64,000 nucleotides of DNA, from assembly GCF_004004515.1 (NCBI RefSeq), contig NZ_RXOL01000006.1, forward strand, positions 62,001 to 126,000, given 5' to 3'. Below, in pieces: positions 1 to 7,770 of the stretch. The stretch comes from Croceicoccus ponticola. Lineage in GTDB: Bacteria > Pseudomonadota > Alphaproteobacteria > Sphingomonadales > Sphingomonadaceae. The notes beneath the pieces were generated by a model that searched no databases, was not told where the DNA came from, and saw nothing but the letters and a program-made list of their open reading frames with translations. The number at the start of each line of letters is the position of its first letter. Positions within the stretch are counted from its first letter, which is position 1. The position numbers and the translations under genes were made by a program.

Positions 1-939
1 CGAAATCGCGTCGATGGCGCGGTTGGCGAAGTGCCTTGCCCGCTCTCGCGTGTCGGCCACCGTGCCGTGCTTTGCGATGAGCGCGGTGGCGTGGGCGAGA
101 TCGTCGTCCGAACTGCGCTTGCCGCGCATCGCATCCTGCCAGAACTGGCGTTCCTCGGCATCGCCGCGCGCATAGGCGAGGATCACGGGCAGCGTCATCT
201 TGCCTTCGCGGAAGTCGTCGCCCTTGTCCTTGCCGCTTTCGCCGACGTCGGAATCGTAATCGATCGCATCGTCGACCAGCTGGAACGCGATGCCGAGGTT
301 CCGGCCGTAATCGTCGAGCTTCTGTTCGATGCCGGGATCGCGTTCGGCCACCACGGCGGCGATACGACACGCGGCGGCGAACAGCGCGGCGGTCTTGGCC
401 CCGATGATCGACAGGTACTGTTCCTCGCCCGTTTCGACCCGGCGCTGGGCGGTCAGCTGATCGACTTCGCCCTCTGCGATGATCGCGCTGGCGCCCGAAA
501 GGATCTTCAGCACCTTCAGGCTGCCGTCTTCGACCATCAGTTCAAAGCTGCGGCTGAACAGGAAATCGCCGACCAGCACGGCTGCCGGATTGCCGAAGAT
601 CATGTTCGCGGCCTGTTTGCCGCGGCGCATGTCGGACCCGTCGACGACATCGTCGTGCAACAGAGTCGCGGTGTGGATGAATTCGACAGAGGCAGCCAGC
701 TTATGATGCCGGTTGCCTTCGTATTCCAGCAGGGCCGCGCTCGCCAATGTCAGCATCGGGCGCATCCGTTTGCCACCGCCTGCGATCAGGTGGCCGGCAA
801 GCGCGGGAATCAGTGGAATCTTGGACTGCATGCGGTCCAGAATGATCTGGTTCACGCAATTCATCCCGTCCGCGGTCAAGGCCAGCACGGGGGCGAGCGA
901 AGGCTCGTTTCGGGGCATCTGATGCACGGTAGCGTTCAC
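1..939 (-). CDS. ispB: Polyprenyl (octaprenyl/decaprenyl) diphosphate synthase, 3' end cut by window edge
   Basis: This trans-isoprenyl diphosphate synthase builds the long isoprenoid side chain of ubiquinone from FPP and IPP in the cytoplasm. Both aspartate-rich substrate motifs are visible: DDVVD at residues 96-100, within LLHDDVVDGSDMRRG, and DDAID at 223-227, within QLVDDAIDYD. The GGGKRMRP box near residue 54 binds IPP. 313 codons are present; the family is about 330-340 residues, so only a short C-terminus is missing. I chose the GTG at 939, giving an N-terminus starting MNATVHQMPR, because it fits what I know of sphingomonad homologues. An in-frame ATG at 918 is the alternative, and neither has a strong Shine-Dalgarno. 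The gene is divergent from the chorismate mutase gene at 1085. Chain length cannot be read from sequence alone. Confidence 0.93.
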   Translation of the reverse strand, partial: MNATVHQMPRNEPSLAPVLALTADGMNCVNQIILDRMQSKIPLIPALAGHLIAGGGKRMRPMLTLASAALLEYEGNRHHKLAASVEFIHTATLLHDDVVDGSDMRRGKQAANMIFGNPAAVLVGDFLFSRSFELMVEDGSLKVLKILSGASAIIAEGEVDQLTAQRRVETGEEQYLSIIGAKTAALFAAACRIAAVVAERDPGIEQKLDDYGRNLGIAFQLVDDAIDYDSDVGESGKDKGDDFREGKMTLPVILAYARGDAEERQFWQDAMRGKRSSDDDLAHATALIAKHGTVADTRERARHFANRAIDAIS

Positions 940-1084
940 GCGGGCCCGTTTGGGCGTTGGCGCGTGCCAAGGCAAGTCGTTTTCCCGCCAGTCAGCGAAT
1001 TGGCGCGCGCCTGCTCAAGTAAGGCAAGTTCTTTGACATTAGGCTTTGCGCGTTGCGATGCGGCTTTGCTAGGAGCCTTGAACA

Positions 1085-1396
1085 ATGGATGGTTCGAACA
1101 ACAAAATGGGCAATGCGCCGGATGCGGTGCTGGCAGGTTTCCGCAAGAGCATCGACAACATCGATGCGGCGCTGGTTCATATGCTGGCCGAACGGTTTCG
1201 CATTACGAAAGCGGTGGGCGAATACAAGGCGACGACCGCCCTGCCCCCTGCCGATCCGGCGCGCGAATCGGATCAGATCGCGCGGTTGCGCAAGCTGGCT
1301 TCCGAAGCCGATCTCGACCCCGAATTTTCGGAAAAGTTCCTGCGGTTCATCATCGATGAGGTGATCCGCCACCACGAACAGGCGCGCGACCGCTGA
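1085..1396 (+). CDS. Chorismate mutase (AroQ class, monofunctional)
   Basis: A 103-residue all-alpha AroQ-type chorismate mutase converting chorismate to prephenate, the branch point to phenylalanine and tyrosine. The pattern R..ID.ID..L..ML.ER in residues 20-37 and the central K..GEYK stretch near residue 45 match the family's active-site helix. The C-terminal I.DEVIRHHE helix (about residue 90-98) carries the usual glutamate. The start at 1085 has an AGGAG Shine-Dalgarno about 8 bases upstream; a second ATG at 1106 is less well placed. No prephenate dehydratase or dehydrogenase domain is fused, so this is a stand-alone enzyme. It is convergent with the PilZ gene that follows. Confidence 0.92.
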   Translation: MDGSNNKMGNAPDAVLAGFRKSIDNIDAALVHMLAERFRITKAVGEYKATTALPPADPARESDQIARLRKLASEADLDPEFSEKFLRFIIDEVIRHHEQARDR

Positions 1397-1437
1397 TCGC
1401 CCGATAACGCTTGCCGGTTCCCGTTCGTAAAAGCAGT

Positions 1438-1878
1438 TCAGTCGAAGAACACGACCTGAACCGCATAGAAAATGGCCACTGTCACAGTGAGGAAAGCGAC
1501 CAGCATCGCCAACGAACGATGTTCGCTATGCGGTTCGGCCCGTTCTGCGGGAACGCGGCGGCGTTCAACCGGTCGATGACGGTTGCGTTTCGAAGCCATT
1601 TCAGCCTCGAAAACCACGGCTTCGGGAATCGGCTGAACGAACTGGCACCCATATTCGTCGGTATCGTTCCACATGACTTTTGCCGTGGTCATGCCGATCT
1701 GCGGCAGGTCGACCTGCACCTGATCGCCCAAGCGCAGAGGTCGCGGGCTGTTGAGCAGCATGCCCGTTGTCGACAAATTCACCAGCGTAAGCGGATAGTT
1801 GCCGCCGGCATGGCTGGTCATCAGCCGAACCGGGACGCGGTCCGCGCGACGCTCTTCGCGCATTCGTGCCATCGCCAT
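1438..1878 (-). CDS. PilZ domain protein with C-terminal membrane anchor
   Basis: A 146-residue predicted c-di-GMP-responsive protein. The PilZ signature is present: an ERRADRVPVR arginine box near the N-terminus (RxxxR) and an NLSTTGML stretch (D/NxSxxG) about 30 residues on. After the PilZ barrel comes a basic stretch (RNRHRPVERRR) and then one hydrophobic segment ending the protein (LAMLVAFLTVTVAIFYAVQVVFF), so the domain is probably tethered to the inner membrane by its tail. I used the ATG at 1878; the open frame extends to a TTG at 1893. The gene stands alone between a convergent chorismate mutase and the downstream kinase gene. No output domain is attached. Confidence 0.88.
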   Translation of the reverse strand: MAMARMREERRADRVPVRLMTSHAGGNYPLTLVNLSTTGMLLNSPRPLRLGDQVQVDLPQIGMTTAKVMWNDTDEYGCQFVQPIPEAVVFEAEMASKRNRHRPVERRRVPAERAEPHSEHRSLAMLVAFLTVTVAIFYAVQVVFFD

Positions 1879-1985
1879 GCCCACGTTCACCAACCCCTTG
1901 CCCTATCAGCCCAAGTCAGGGTTTTACGCGGACAACGTTAACGACCCGTAGCGTTTACCGCAATCCGCAGCTTACCGGTAAGGTT

Positions 1986-3386
1986 TCAGACCCCGCCCGC
2001 GCGTGGCAATCGCAGTTCCACCAACAGGCCGCCAAGGTCCTCGCTTTCGCCCAGCGCCACGGTGCCGCCATAGATTTCGACCACGTCGCGCACGATGGCG
2101 AGGCCAAGCCCGGTGCCAGGCTTGTTGGTATCAAGCCGAGCGCCGCGATCGAATATGCGCTGTCGGTCCAGCTCCGGGATGCCGGTTCCGTCGTCTTCGA
2201 CCCACACGCTGCAAATGTCGGGATCGGTCGGCACGGCATCGACGGTGACAAACACGCTGCCGCCACCGTATTTTGCCGCGTTTTCGATGCAGTTGCCGAG
2301 AATTTCGTCAAGATCCTGTCGTTCCAGCGCGACCATGCTCTCGCCCTCTTTCGCGCCGGCGATGTCGAAACGCACATGGGGATAAAGCCGGGCGACGGCA
2401 CGTTCGACGGCTTCTGCCGCTTCGCCGACATCGGCACGGGCAAGTCCCGTGGCGCGGCGGCCCACGGCGCGAGCGCGAGCGAGATGGTGATCGACCTGTC
2501 GCCGCATCGTCGCAGCTTCACGCTGGACCAGGGTGTCGAGATCGGGCGCATGCGCGGCGGCAGCGTTGTTGAGCACGGTCAACGGCGTTTTCAGCGCATG
2601 GGCCAAGTTGCCCGCATGGGCGCGAGCTTCTTCAGCCTGCTTTTCCGAATGGGCGAGCAGCGCATTTAGTTCTTCCACCATCGGCTGCACTTCCAATGGC
2701 AGCGGTTCCGTCACGCGGTTTTCGCCCGTCACGCGGATGCGCTGAATGGCGCGGCGCACGCCCCGCAACGGCGAGAGACCAAGCCAGGTCTGCAGCCCCG
2801 CCATCATGATCAGCCCGCCACCGAGCACAAGGAAGCTGTACGCGAGAATGGAACGGAAGCGGGCAATCTGCGCGTTCAGTTCTTCCCTGCTGGCGGCGAC
2901 GACGAACGACCATTGCGTCTCGCTGCCCGGCAAGATGATCGGACGCTGCATCACGCGCAGCGGTTCGCCCATGTATTGGTCGCTGTCATAGACCATCAGT
3001 TCCATGTGATCGGACGCCTGCGTCTTCAGCGTTCGGTCCCACAACGAGCGGGAGGGAAAAACCTCGTGCCCTTCGCCGGTGATTTGCCAATACAAACCCG
3101 AATTCGGCTCAAGAAAGCGTTGATCGCCAAGCGGTCGGGAAAAGAACACTTCGCCATCCGGCCCGATTTCAGCCGATGCGACCATCGCGGTCAGCATATA
3201 TTCGAGCTGTTCGTCGAAATTCCGCGTGATGAGGCCCGACAGTGTGCGGTCCAGCAGTACGCCGCCGATCACCAGCAGAAACACGATCCACGCAATCGCG
3301 ATCAGCATCATCCGACGCGACAGCGACCCGGTATGGACAGCGCCGTTATGGCGGTCTGCGCGTGACTGGCGCCGGGCGATGGTCAT
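1986..3386 (-). CDS. Two-component sensor histidine kinase
   Basis: A 466-residue inner-membrane kinase paired with the response regulator just upstream. Two membrane segments (about residues 27-46 and 178-200) flank a periplasmic sensor region of about 130 residues. A short linker leads to the dimerisation box NLAHALKTPL with the phospho-acceptor His at 263. The ATPase has N-box NCIENAAKYG, G1 DDGTGI and G2 GTGLGLAI. The H-box (HALKTPL) resembles the PhoQ/ChvG style. An in-frame GTG at 3542 would overlap the regulator by 50 bases and place a strong hairpin (3446-3475) inside the coding region, so I prefer the ATG at 3386, though it lacks a clear Shine-Dalgarno. The signal sensed is unknown; the PepSY protein upstream suggests an envelope cue. 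Confidence 0.9.
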   Translation of the reverse strand: MTIARRQSRADRHNGAVHTGSLSRRMMLIAIAWIVFLLVIGGVLLDRTLSGLITRNFDEQLEYMLTAMVASAEIGPDGEVFFSRPLGDQRFLEPNSGLYWQITGEGHEVFPSRSLWDRTLKTQASDHMELMVYDSDQYMGEPLRVMQRPIILPGSETQWSFVVAASREELNAQIARFRSILAYSFLVLGGGLIMMAGLQTWLGLSPLRGVRRAIQRIRVTGENRVTEPLPLEVQPMVEELNALLAHSEKQAEEARAHAGNLAHALKTPLTVLNNAAAAHAPDLDTLVQREAATMRRQVDHHLARARAVGRRATGLARADVGEAAEAVERAVARLYPHVRFDIAGAKEGESMVALERQDLDEILGNCIENAAKYGGGSVFVTVDAVPTDPDICSVWVEDDGTGIPELDRQRIFDRGARLDTNKPGTGLGLAIVRDVVEIYGGTVALGESEDLGGLLVELRLPRAGGV

Positions 3387-3445
3387 CCGCCCGGATCGGC
3401 GCGACTTGCGCCCGGCGTCGGTTGCATCCGACGGTTCGGGCACAA

Positions 3446-3475
3446 GGGAAGAGGGCGCTATTGCACCCTCTTCCC
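3446..3475 (-). terminator. Perfect 10-bp hairpin between response regulator and kinase genes
   Basis: GGGAAGAGGG (3446-3455) is exactly mirrored by CCCTCTTCCC (3466-3475) around a 10-base loop. It starts 18 bases after the response regulator stop on the minus strand and ends about 60 bases before the preferred kinase start. The minus-strand tail is TTGTG, not a clean U-tract, so it may act as a leaky terminator or mRNA stabiliser that sets the regulator:kinase ratio. Confidence 0.5.
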
Positions 3476-3492
3476 TCTCGGCCGACACAGCC

Positions 3493-4170
3493 TCAGCCGC
3501 GCGGCTGGTCGGCGGGGTCGTCGAGGCTGTATCCGAGGCCACGGATGGTAGTGATCACGTCGGCACCCAGCTTCTTGCGGATGCGGGTGACGAACACTTC
3601 GATGGTGTTCGAATCGCGGTCGAAATCCTGATCGTAGATGTGTTCGATAAGCTCGGTCCGCGAAACGACCTTACCCTTGTGATGCATCAGGTAGCTGAGC
3701 AGCTTGTATTCCTGCGCGGTCAGCTTGACCGGCTCGCCCTGTAGCGTGACGCGGCCCGAACGCGTATCCAGTCGCACGTCGCCGGCGGTCAGTTCGCTGC
3801 TGGCATTGCCGGTCGAACGACGGATCAGCGCGCGCAGGCGAGCGATCAGTTCCTCGGTCTGGAACGGCTTGGCCAGATAATCGTCTGCGCCTGCATCAAG
3901 TCCCGCCACCTTGTCCGACCACGAATCGCGTGCCGTCAGCACCAGCACCGGGAACTTGCGCCCCTCGCGCCGCCACATGCCGAGCACCGTCAGCCCGTCG
4001 ATTTCCGGGAGGCCAAGGTCGAGCACGACTGCGTCATATTCTTCGGAAGAGCCCAGGAAGTGGCCATCTTCGCCATCGGTCGCGAGGTCGACGGCATAGC
4101 CGGTCTGCTCCAGCGTGGTCTTGAGCTGGTTGCCCAGCGTCGGTTCGTCCTCGACAATCAGGATGCGCAT
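3493..4170 (-). CDS. OmpR/PhoB-family response regulator
   Basis: A 225-residue DNA-binding response regulator. The receiver domain (1-118) has the acidic pocket E7-D8, phospho-acceptor D51, T79 and K101. The C-terminal winged helix (about 128-220) includes LTAQEYKLLSYLM, VVSRTELIEHIYD, and NTIEVFVTRIRKKLG leading into the IRGLGYSL wing. I start at the ATG at 4170, preceded by GGAG; a longer frame reaches 4245 but lacks homology in its first 25 residues. It is transcribed after the PepSY gene and before the kinase. Its targets cannot be read from the window; autoregulation is plausible, as for the family. Confidence 0.94.
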   Translation of the reverse strand: MRILIVEDEPTLGNQLKTTLEQTGYAVDLATDGEDGHFLGSSEEYDAVVLDLGLPEIDGLTVLGMWRREGRKFPVLVLTARDSWSDKVAGLDAGADDYLAKPFQTEELIARLRALIRRSTGNASSELTAGDVRLDTRSGRVTLQGEPVKLTAQEYKLLSYLMHHKGKVVSRTELIEHIYDQDFDRDSNTIEVFVTRIRKKLGADVITTIRGLGYSLDDPADQPRG

Positions 4171-4308
4171 ATGCTCTCCATTCCGGCGGGTGCCCAGGTT
4201 CTGTCGGGGCCCGTCTCGTTCATCTACATGAACAGATGGGAGCAAGAAAAGGTCCGCGCAAGATGAACAGATTTTTTGGCGGCACTCTTCACAGCGCTCG
4301 CCAGCGCC

Positions 4309-4620
4309 TTAACGCATCACGTTGATGATGCGCCCGGTACGCGCGTCGACATCGACGAACACGACGCGTCCTTCGCGAATGAATTTCAGGCGATAGGTGT
4401 TGGCCACGAATTCATCCATGCCAAGGTAATCCATGCCCTTCATCTGCGGCAGGACGCGGTTTTCGATCTGACGCAGCGTCTGAACATTGCCGGCGCGCAG
4501 TTCGCGCCGCGCCTCGCCCTGCCCGTCGCGCTTGTCGTTTCCCGCCAGCGCGGGCGCTGCCGTGCCCAGCACGGCAAGCGCGGCAATGGCGGTAAGCAAG
4601 GATCGGGACAGGGTTTTCAT
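4309..4620 (-). CDS. Small periplasmic PepSY-domain protein
   Basis: A 103-residue protein with a Sec signal peptide (MKTLSRSLLTAIAALAVLGT, cleavage after APALA) and a C-terminal half ending in VVFVDVDARTGRIINVMR, which is the typical PepSY beta-hairpin (FVDxDAxTGxI). PepSY proteins in this setting are usually periplasmic accessory or inhibitory factors of unknown ligand. It lies 138 bases upstream of the response regulator in the same direction, and such PepSY-regulator-kinase triplets are common in alphaproteobacteria. The upstream in-frame start at 4671 would place extra residues before the signal peptide, so 4620 is preferred. The function as a modulator of the two-component system is inferred from position. 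Confidence 0.82.
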   Translation of the reverse strand: MKTLSRSLLTAIAALAVLGTAAPALAGNDKRDGQGEARRELRAGNVQTLRQIENRVLPQMKGMDYLGMDEFVANTYRLKFIREGRVVFVDVDARTGRIINVMR

Positions 4621-4700
4621 AGTGGCACTGTGCCTATCCCGAAACCATTGAACAAGGCGTGAATGTTGCATTCGCCCAAGCGACAGGCGCCGCCATTGCG

Positions 4701-5432
4701 TCAGCGCAACAGTTCGAACTTGGCGGTGATCGTCACTTGTGTCGCAACTTGTCCCGGACGGGTCGGCGTGCTGTCTTGCTTTGAAGTCTGGGTCGCCACC
4801 GGCATAGGCCCACGTTCGAAATACTGCTGCGTGTAACCCAGCGCTTCTTCGATCGCGAGCAGTCGGAAGTCTTTATAACCCGCCATCAGGGCGTAATCCC
4901 TCGCCTGCAACGCCGCCTTGTCGAAAGCGGCCTTGCGCGCTTGTGCCCGGCGCGGTTCGTCGTCGACCACGGACCACGAAGGGCCATTGATATTGGTCGC
5001 GCCTTCGGCAACCAACCAGTCCAGAACCGGACCGACCCGATCGAGATCGCGCAGTTCGATGGTGACCGTATTGCTGGCATCGTACCCGGCGAATTGCGGC
5101 GTGCGATTATTGGGATATTCGTATTGCGGGTTCAGCGTGATGCCGCTGGTCTGGACGCGATCGCGGGGGATGCCCAGTGTGTCCAGCCGCTTGAGCACCT
5201 TGTCCATGGCAGTCGCGTTCTGCTGCATGGCGGCAACCGCCGTCTGCGCGCGCGAAGTTACGCCCGCGCTGATGATCGCCTTGTCGGGATCGCCCAGCAC
5301 CTGTTGCATGACCTGAATCTCGACGACGGGTCCCTGCGCATTGACGCCAACTTCGACCGCGGCGGATGCGGGCACGGCTGCGATGGCCGTGGCGGAAAGG
5401 GCAATGGCGGTGGCGGCAAGCAATTGGCGCAT
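4701..5432 (-). CDS. SIMPL (DUF541) domain periplasmic protein
   Basis: A 243-residue secreted protein with an N-terminal signal peptide (cleavage after ATAIAAVPASA). The rest matches the SIMPL/DUF541 family: a DKAIISAGVTSRAQTA stretch, a central TSGITLNPQYEY strand, a conserved region around LRDLDRVGPVLDWLVAEGA, and the AFDKAALQARDYALMAGYK helix. The C-terminus ends on a beta strand (TITAKFELL). The role of SIMPL proteins in Gram-negatives is poorly defined; links to oxidative stress and outer-membrane integrity have been reported. It lies upstream of, and in the same direction as, the PepSY/two-component genes, and is divergent from the ABC-F gene. Confidence 0.88.
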   Translation of the reverse strand: MRQLLAATAIALSATAIAAVPASAAVEVGVNAQGPVVEIQVMQQVLGDPDKAIISAGVTSRAQTAVAAMQQNATAMDKVLKRLDTLGIPRDRVQTSGITLNPQYEYPNNRTPQFAGYDASNTVTIELRDLDRVGPVLDWLVAEGATNINGPSWSVVDDEPRRAQARKAAFDKAALQARDYALMAGYKDFRLLAIEEALGYTQQYFERGPMPVATQTSKQDSTPTRPGQVATQVTITAKFELLR

Positions 5433-5479
5433 GTTAACTTTTCTCCGGGGTGTTTCTGACCGAACTCGCGCCTGATGCG

Positions 5480-5498
5480 ACCGGTTCCCTGAACCGGT
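5480..5498. repeat. Inverted repeat in divergent SIMPL/ABC-F promoter region
   Basis: ACCGGTTC (5480-5487), a 3-base centre CCT, then GAACCGGT (5491-5498): a perfect 8-bp dyad in the 105-bp gap between two divergent genes. It may be an operator, or simply a hairpin in the 5' untranslated region of the ABC-F gene. No regulator is assigned. Confidence 0.4.
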
Positions 5499-5537
5499 GC
5501 TTGCGGGCGGGATCAGCCCCGGCTAGGCGCGGGCCAT

Positions 5538-7328
5538 ATGGCACAAGCACCGATCCTTTCATGGGAAGGCCTCGGCCTTCAGCAGGGTGGCGGCTGGCTG
5601 TTCACCGATCTCGACCTCAACATCGGGCCGCGCGACCGGCTGGCGCTGATCGGCCGCAATGGCGCGGGCAAGACGACATTGCTGAAGCTCGTCGCCAACC
5701 AGATCGAACCGGACAAGGGCAAGCGTTCGATCCAGCCCGGCACGAAGATCGTGATGCTGGAACAGGAACCCGACGTCGCCGCGCACGCGACGCTCATGGA
5801 CTTTGCGCTGTCGGGCGAAGATGCGCCTGCTCGCCACGAGGTGGAGGCCATCGCCGGCCAGCTCGGCATCGACATGAGCCGCGATGCGACAGCTTCGAGC
5901 GGCGGCGAACGGCGCCGCGCCGCCATCGCCCGCGCGCTGGCGATGGAACCCGACCTGCTGCTGCTGGACGAGCCGACCAACCATCTCGACCTTGCCGCGA
6001 TCGAATGGCTGGAAAGCTGGCTCAACCGATACAGCGGCGCGTTCATCGTCATCAGCCATGACCGCACGTTCCTGACCCGCTTGACCCGCGCGACATTGTG
6101 GCTCGACCGCGGATCGATGCGCCGCAAGGAAGTGGGTTTCGGCGGGTACGAGGCATGGGAAGAACAGGTCTACGCCGAAGAGGCGCGCGCCGCCGACAAG
6201 ATGGACGCCAAGCTCAAGCTTGAGGCGCACTGGCTGCAACGCGGCGTCACCGCGCGGCGTAAACGCAACCAGGGCAGGCTCGAAAAACTGCACCAGATGC
6301 GCGCCGAACGCGCGTCCATGCTTTCGCCGCAGGGCGCCGCCAAGCTGAAGATCGTGTCCGACGGCACCAAGACCAAGGCCGTCATCACCGCCGAACATGT
6401 CACCAAGTCCTATGGCGACCGCGTCATCATCCGCGATTTTTCGCTGCGCATCCAGCGTCAGGATCGGATCGGCATCGTCGGCGCAAACGGCGCGGGCAAG
6501 ACGACGCTGCTGAAACTGCTGACCGGCGAGATCGAACCCGACATCGGCACAATCACGCTGGCCAAGACGCTGAGCGGCGTGATGATTGACCAGCAGCGCA
6601 GCCTGCTCTCGCCCGAAAAACGCATGCGCGACATCCTGGCCGAAGGCGGCGACTGGATCGATGTGCGCGGGGTGCGCAAGCACGTTCAGGCCTATCTGAA
6701 GGACTTCCTGTTCGACCCGTCGATGGTCGATGCGCGCGTCGGCACGTTGTCGGGCGGCGAACGTTCGCGGCTGTTGCTGGCCCGCGAATTCGCGCGCACG
6801 TCGAACCTGCTGGTGCTGGACGAACCGACCAACGATCTCGATCTCGAAACGCTCGACATGTTGCAGGAAGTCATCGCCGATTACGACGGCACCGTGCTGA
6901 TCGTCAGCCACGACCGCGACTTCCTCGACCGCACGGTCACGATCACGCTCGGCCTCGACGGAAGCGGGACGGTGGACGTGATCGCGGGCGGCTATGCCGA
7001 CTGGGAAGCGAAGCGCAAGACGCAGGCGACGTCGGCCAATAGCGCCAAGAAAAGCGCGCTGCCGCCCCCTCCCCCGCCGACCCAGAAAAAGGCGAAGCTG
7101 TCGTACAAGGACCAGCGCGACTACGACCTGCTGCCGCAGAAGATAGAGGAACTGGAAGCCGCGATCCTCGCCGATGAAGAGGCGCTGGCCGATCCCGCGC
7201 TTTATACCGCCGACCCGGCAAAGTTCGCAAAGCTGACGAAAGCGCTGGATACCAAACGCGCCGAAAAGGACGCGGCCGAAGAACGCTGGCTCGCGCTGGC
7301 CGAAGAGGTCGAGGAGCTGGAGGGATGA
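5538..7328 (+). CDS. ABC-F family ATPase (Uup-like)
   Basis: A 596-residue soluble protein with two ABC nucleotide-binding domains and no membrane segments. The first Walker A is GRNGAGKTT (39-47) with signature SSGGERRRAA and Walker B LLLLDEP; the second has GANGAGKTT, LSGGERSRLLLA and LLVLDEP. Between them lies the interdomain linker (about 225-290, rich in Arg/Lys/Glu). A C-terminal charged coiled-coil (about 530-596), after a proline run, is typical of the Uup branch. ABC-F proteins act on ribosomes; Uup homologues also influence transposon excision in E. coli. The start at 5538 lacks a strong Shine-Dalgarno but fits the family length. The downstream gene at 7348 may be co-transcribed. 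Confidence 0.93.
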   Translation: MAQAPILSWEGLGLQQGGGWLFTDLDLNIGPRDRLALIGRNGAGKTTLLKLVANQIEPDKGKRSIQPGTKIVMLEQEPDVAAHATLMDFALSGEDAPARHEVEAIAGQLGIDMSRDATASSGGERRRAAIARALAMEPDLLLLDEPTNHLDLAAIEWLESWLNRYSGAFIVISHDRTFLTRLTRATLWLDRGSMRRKEVGFGGYEAWEEQVYAEEARAADKMDAKLKLEAHWLQRGVTARRKRNQGRLEKLHQMRAERASMLSPQGAAKLKIVSDGTKTKAVITAEHVTKSYGDRVIIRDFSLRIQRQDRIGIVGANGAGKTTLLKLLTGEIEPDIGTITLAKTLSGVMIDQQRSLLSPEKRMRDILAEGGDWIDVRGVRKHVQAYLKDFLFDPSMVDARVGTLSGGERSRLLLAREFARTSNLLVLDEPTNDLDLETLDMLQEVIADYDGTVLIVSHDRDFLDRTVTITLGLDGSGTVDVIAGGYADWEAKRKTQATSANSAKKSALPPPPPPTQKKAKLSYKDQRDYDLLPQKIEELEAAILADEEALADPALYTADPAKFAKLTKALDTKRAEKDAAEERWLALAEEVEELEG

Positions 7329-7347
7329 ACGGCGGATCGACGCGGAC

Positions 7348-7767
7348 ATGACCCGGCAGACCGCCACGCGCGATGTCACCACGATCCGCGTGAATTGCCC
7401 CATATCGGCGACGACCGCAGCGGCCATCGCGTCGGGAGACCACGCGGCGGTTGATGCCGAGCCGGCACTGGCGGCGATGCGCGCCATCGTCGCGGCCGAC
7501 AACCCGCTGGGCGACTTCGGCCTCTATCGTGCGGTCTTCGAACTGTCGCTGGGCTGGGAACTGTTCACACCTGCGACCGGGGCCGATCCGACCTTGGGCG
7601 CGGCGGGACAGGAAACGATGTCGCCCACCGCGATCCTGTCGATCCATGTCGACGCGGCCGTGCCCGACAGCCAGCTCGATCCGCTGCTGAACGCACTGAT
7701 CGCGGCGCATCCGTGGGAAGTGCCGGTGATCGAACTGGGCAAGGCGCGGTTGCTGCTCCGCGCCTGA
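7348..7767 (+). CDS. Hypothetical protein with possible YqfO/CutA-like (NIF3-associated) fold
   Basis: A 139-residue protein of unknown function. The C-terminus reads LIAAHPWEVPVIELGKARLLL, close to the HPYEEPAYDIY motif at the end of the YqfO domain inserted in NIF3 proteins and related to CutA. The central GDFGLYRAVFELSLGWELFTP segment resembles the GNYDxCSW...F.P part of the same domain, and ILSIHVDAAVPDS the middle strand. There is no NIF3 core here, so it would be a stand-alone copy. It follows the ABC-F gene by 19 bases and probably shares its mRNA, and is convergent with the DUF885 gene. The fold assignment is from motif resemblance only. Confidence 0.62.
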   Translation: MTRQTATRDVTTIRVNCPISATTAAAIASGDHAAVDAEPALAAMRAIVAADNPLGDFGLYRAVFELSLGWELFTPATGADPTLGAAGQETMSPTAILSIHVDAAVPDSQLDPLLNALIAAHPWEVPVIELGKARLLLRA

Positions 7768-7770
7768 GCG

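Noticed and set aside
31-1359. 442-codon open frame on the plus strand
   Set aside because: It runs opposite the polyprenyl synthase, whose two aspartate-rich motifs are clear on the minus strand, and then through the chorismate mutase in another frame. No motif of its own.
3387-3542. Kinase start at the upstream GTG (3542)
   Set aside because: It would overlap the response regulator by 50 bases and translate through a perfect 10-bp hairpin; the added residues have no family resemblance.
5559-7502. 647-codon minus-strand frame opposite the ABC-F gene
   Set aside because: Same cause; the plus strand has both ABC ATPase domains intact.
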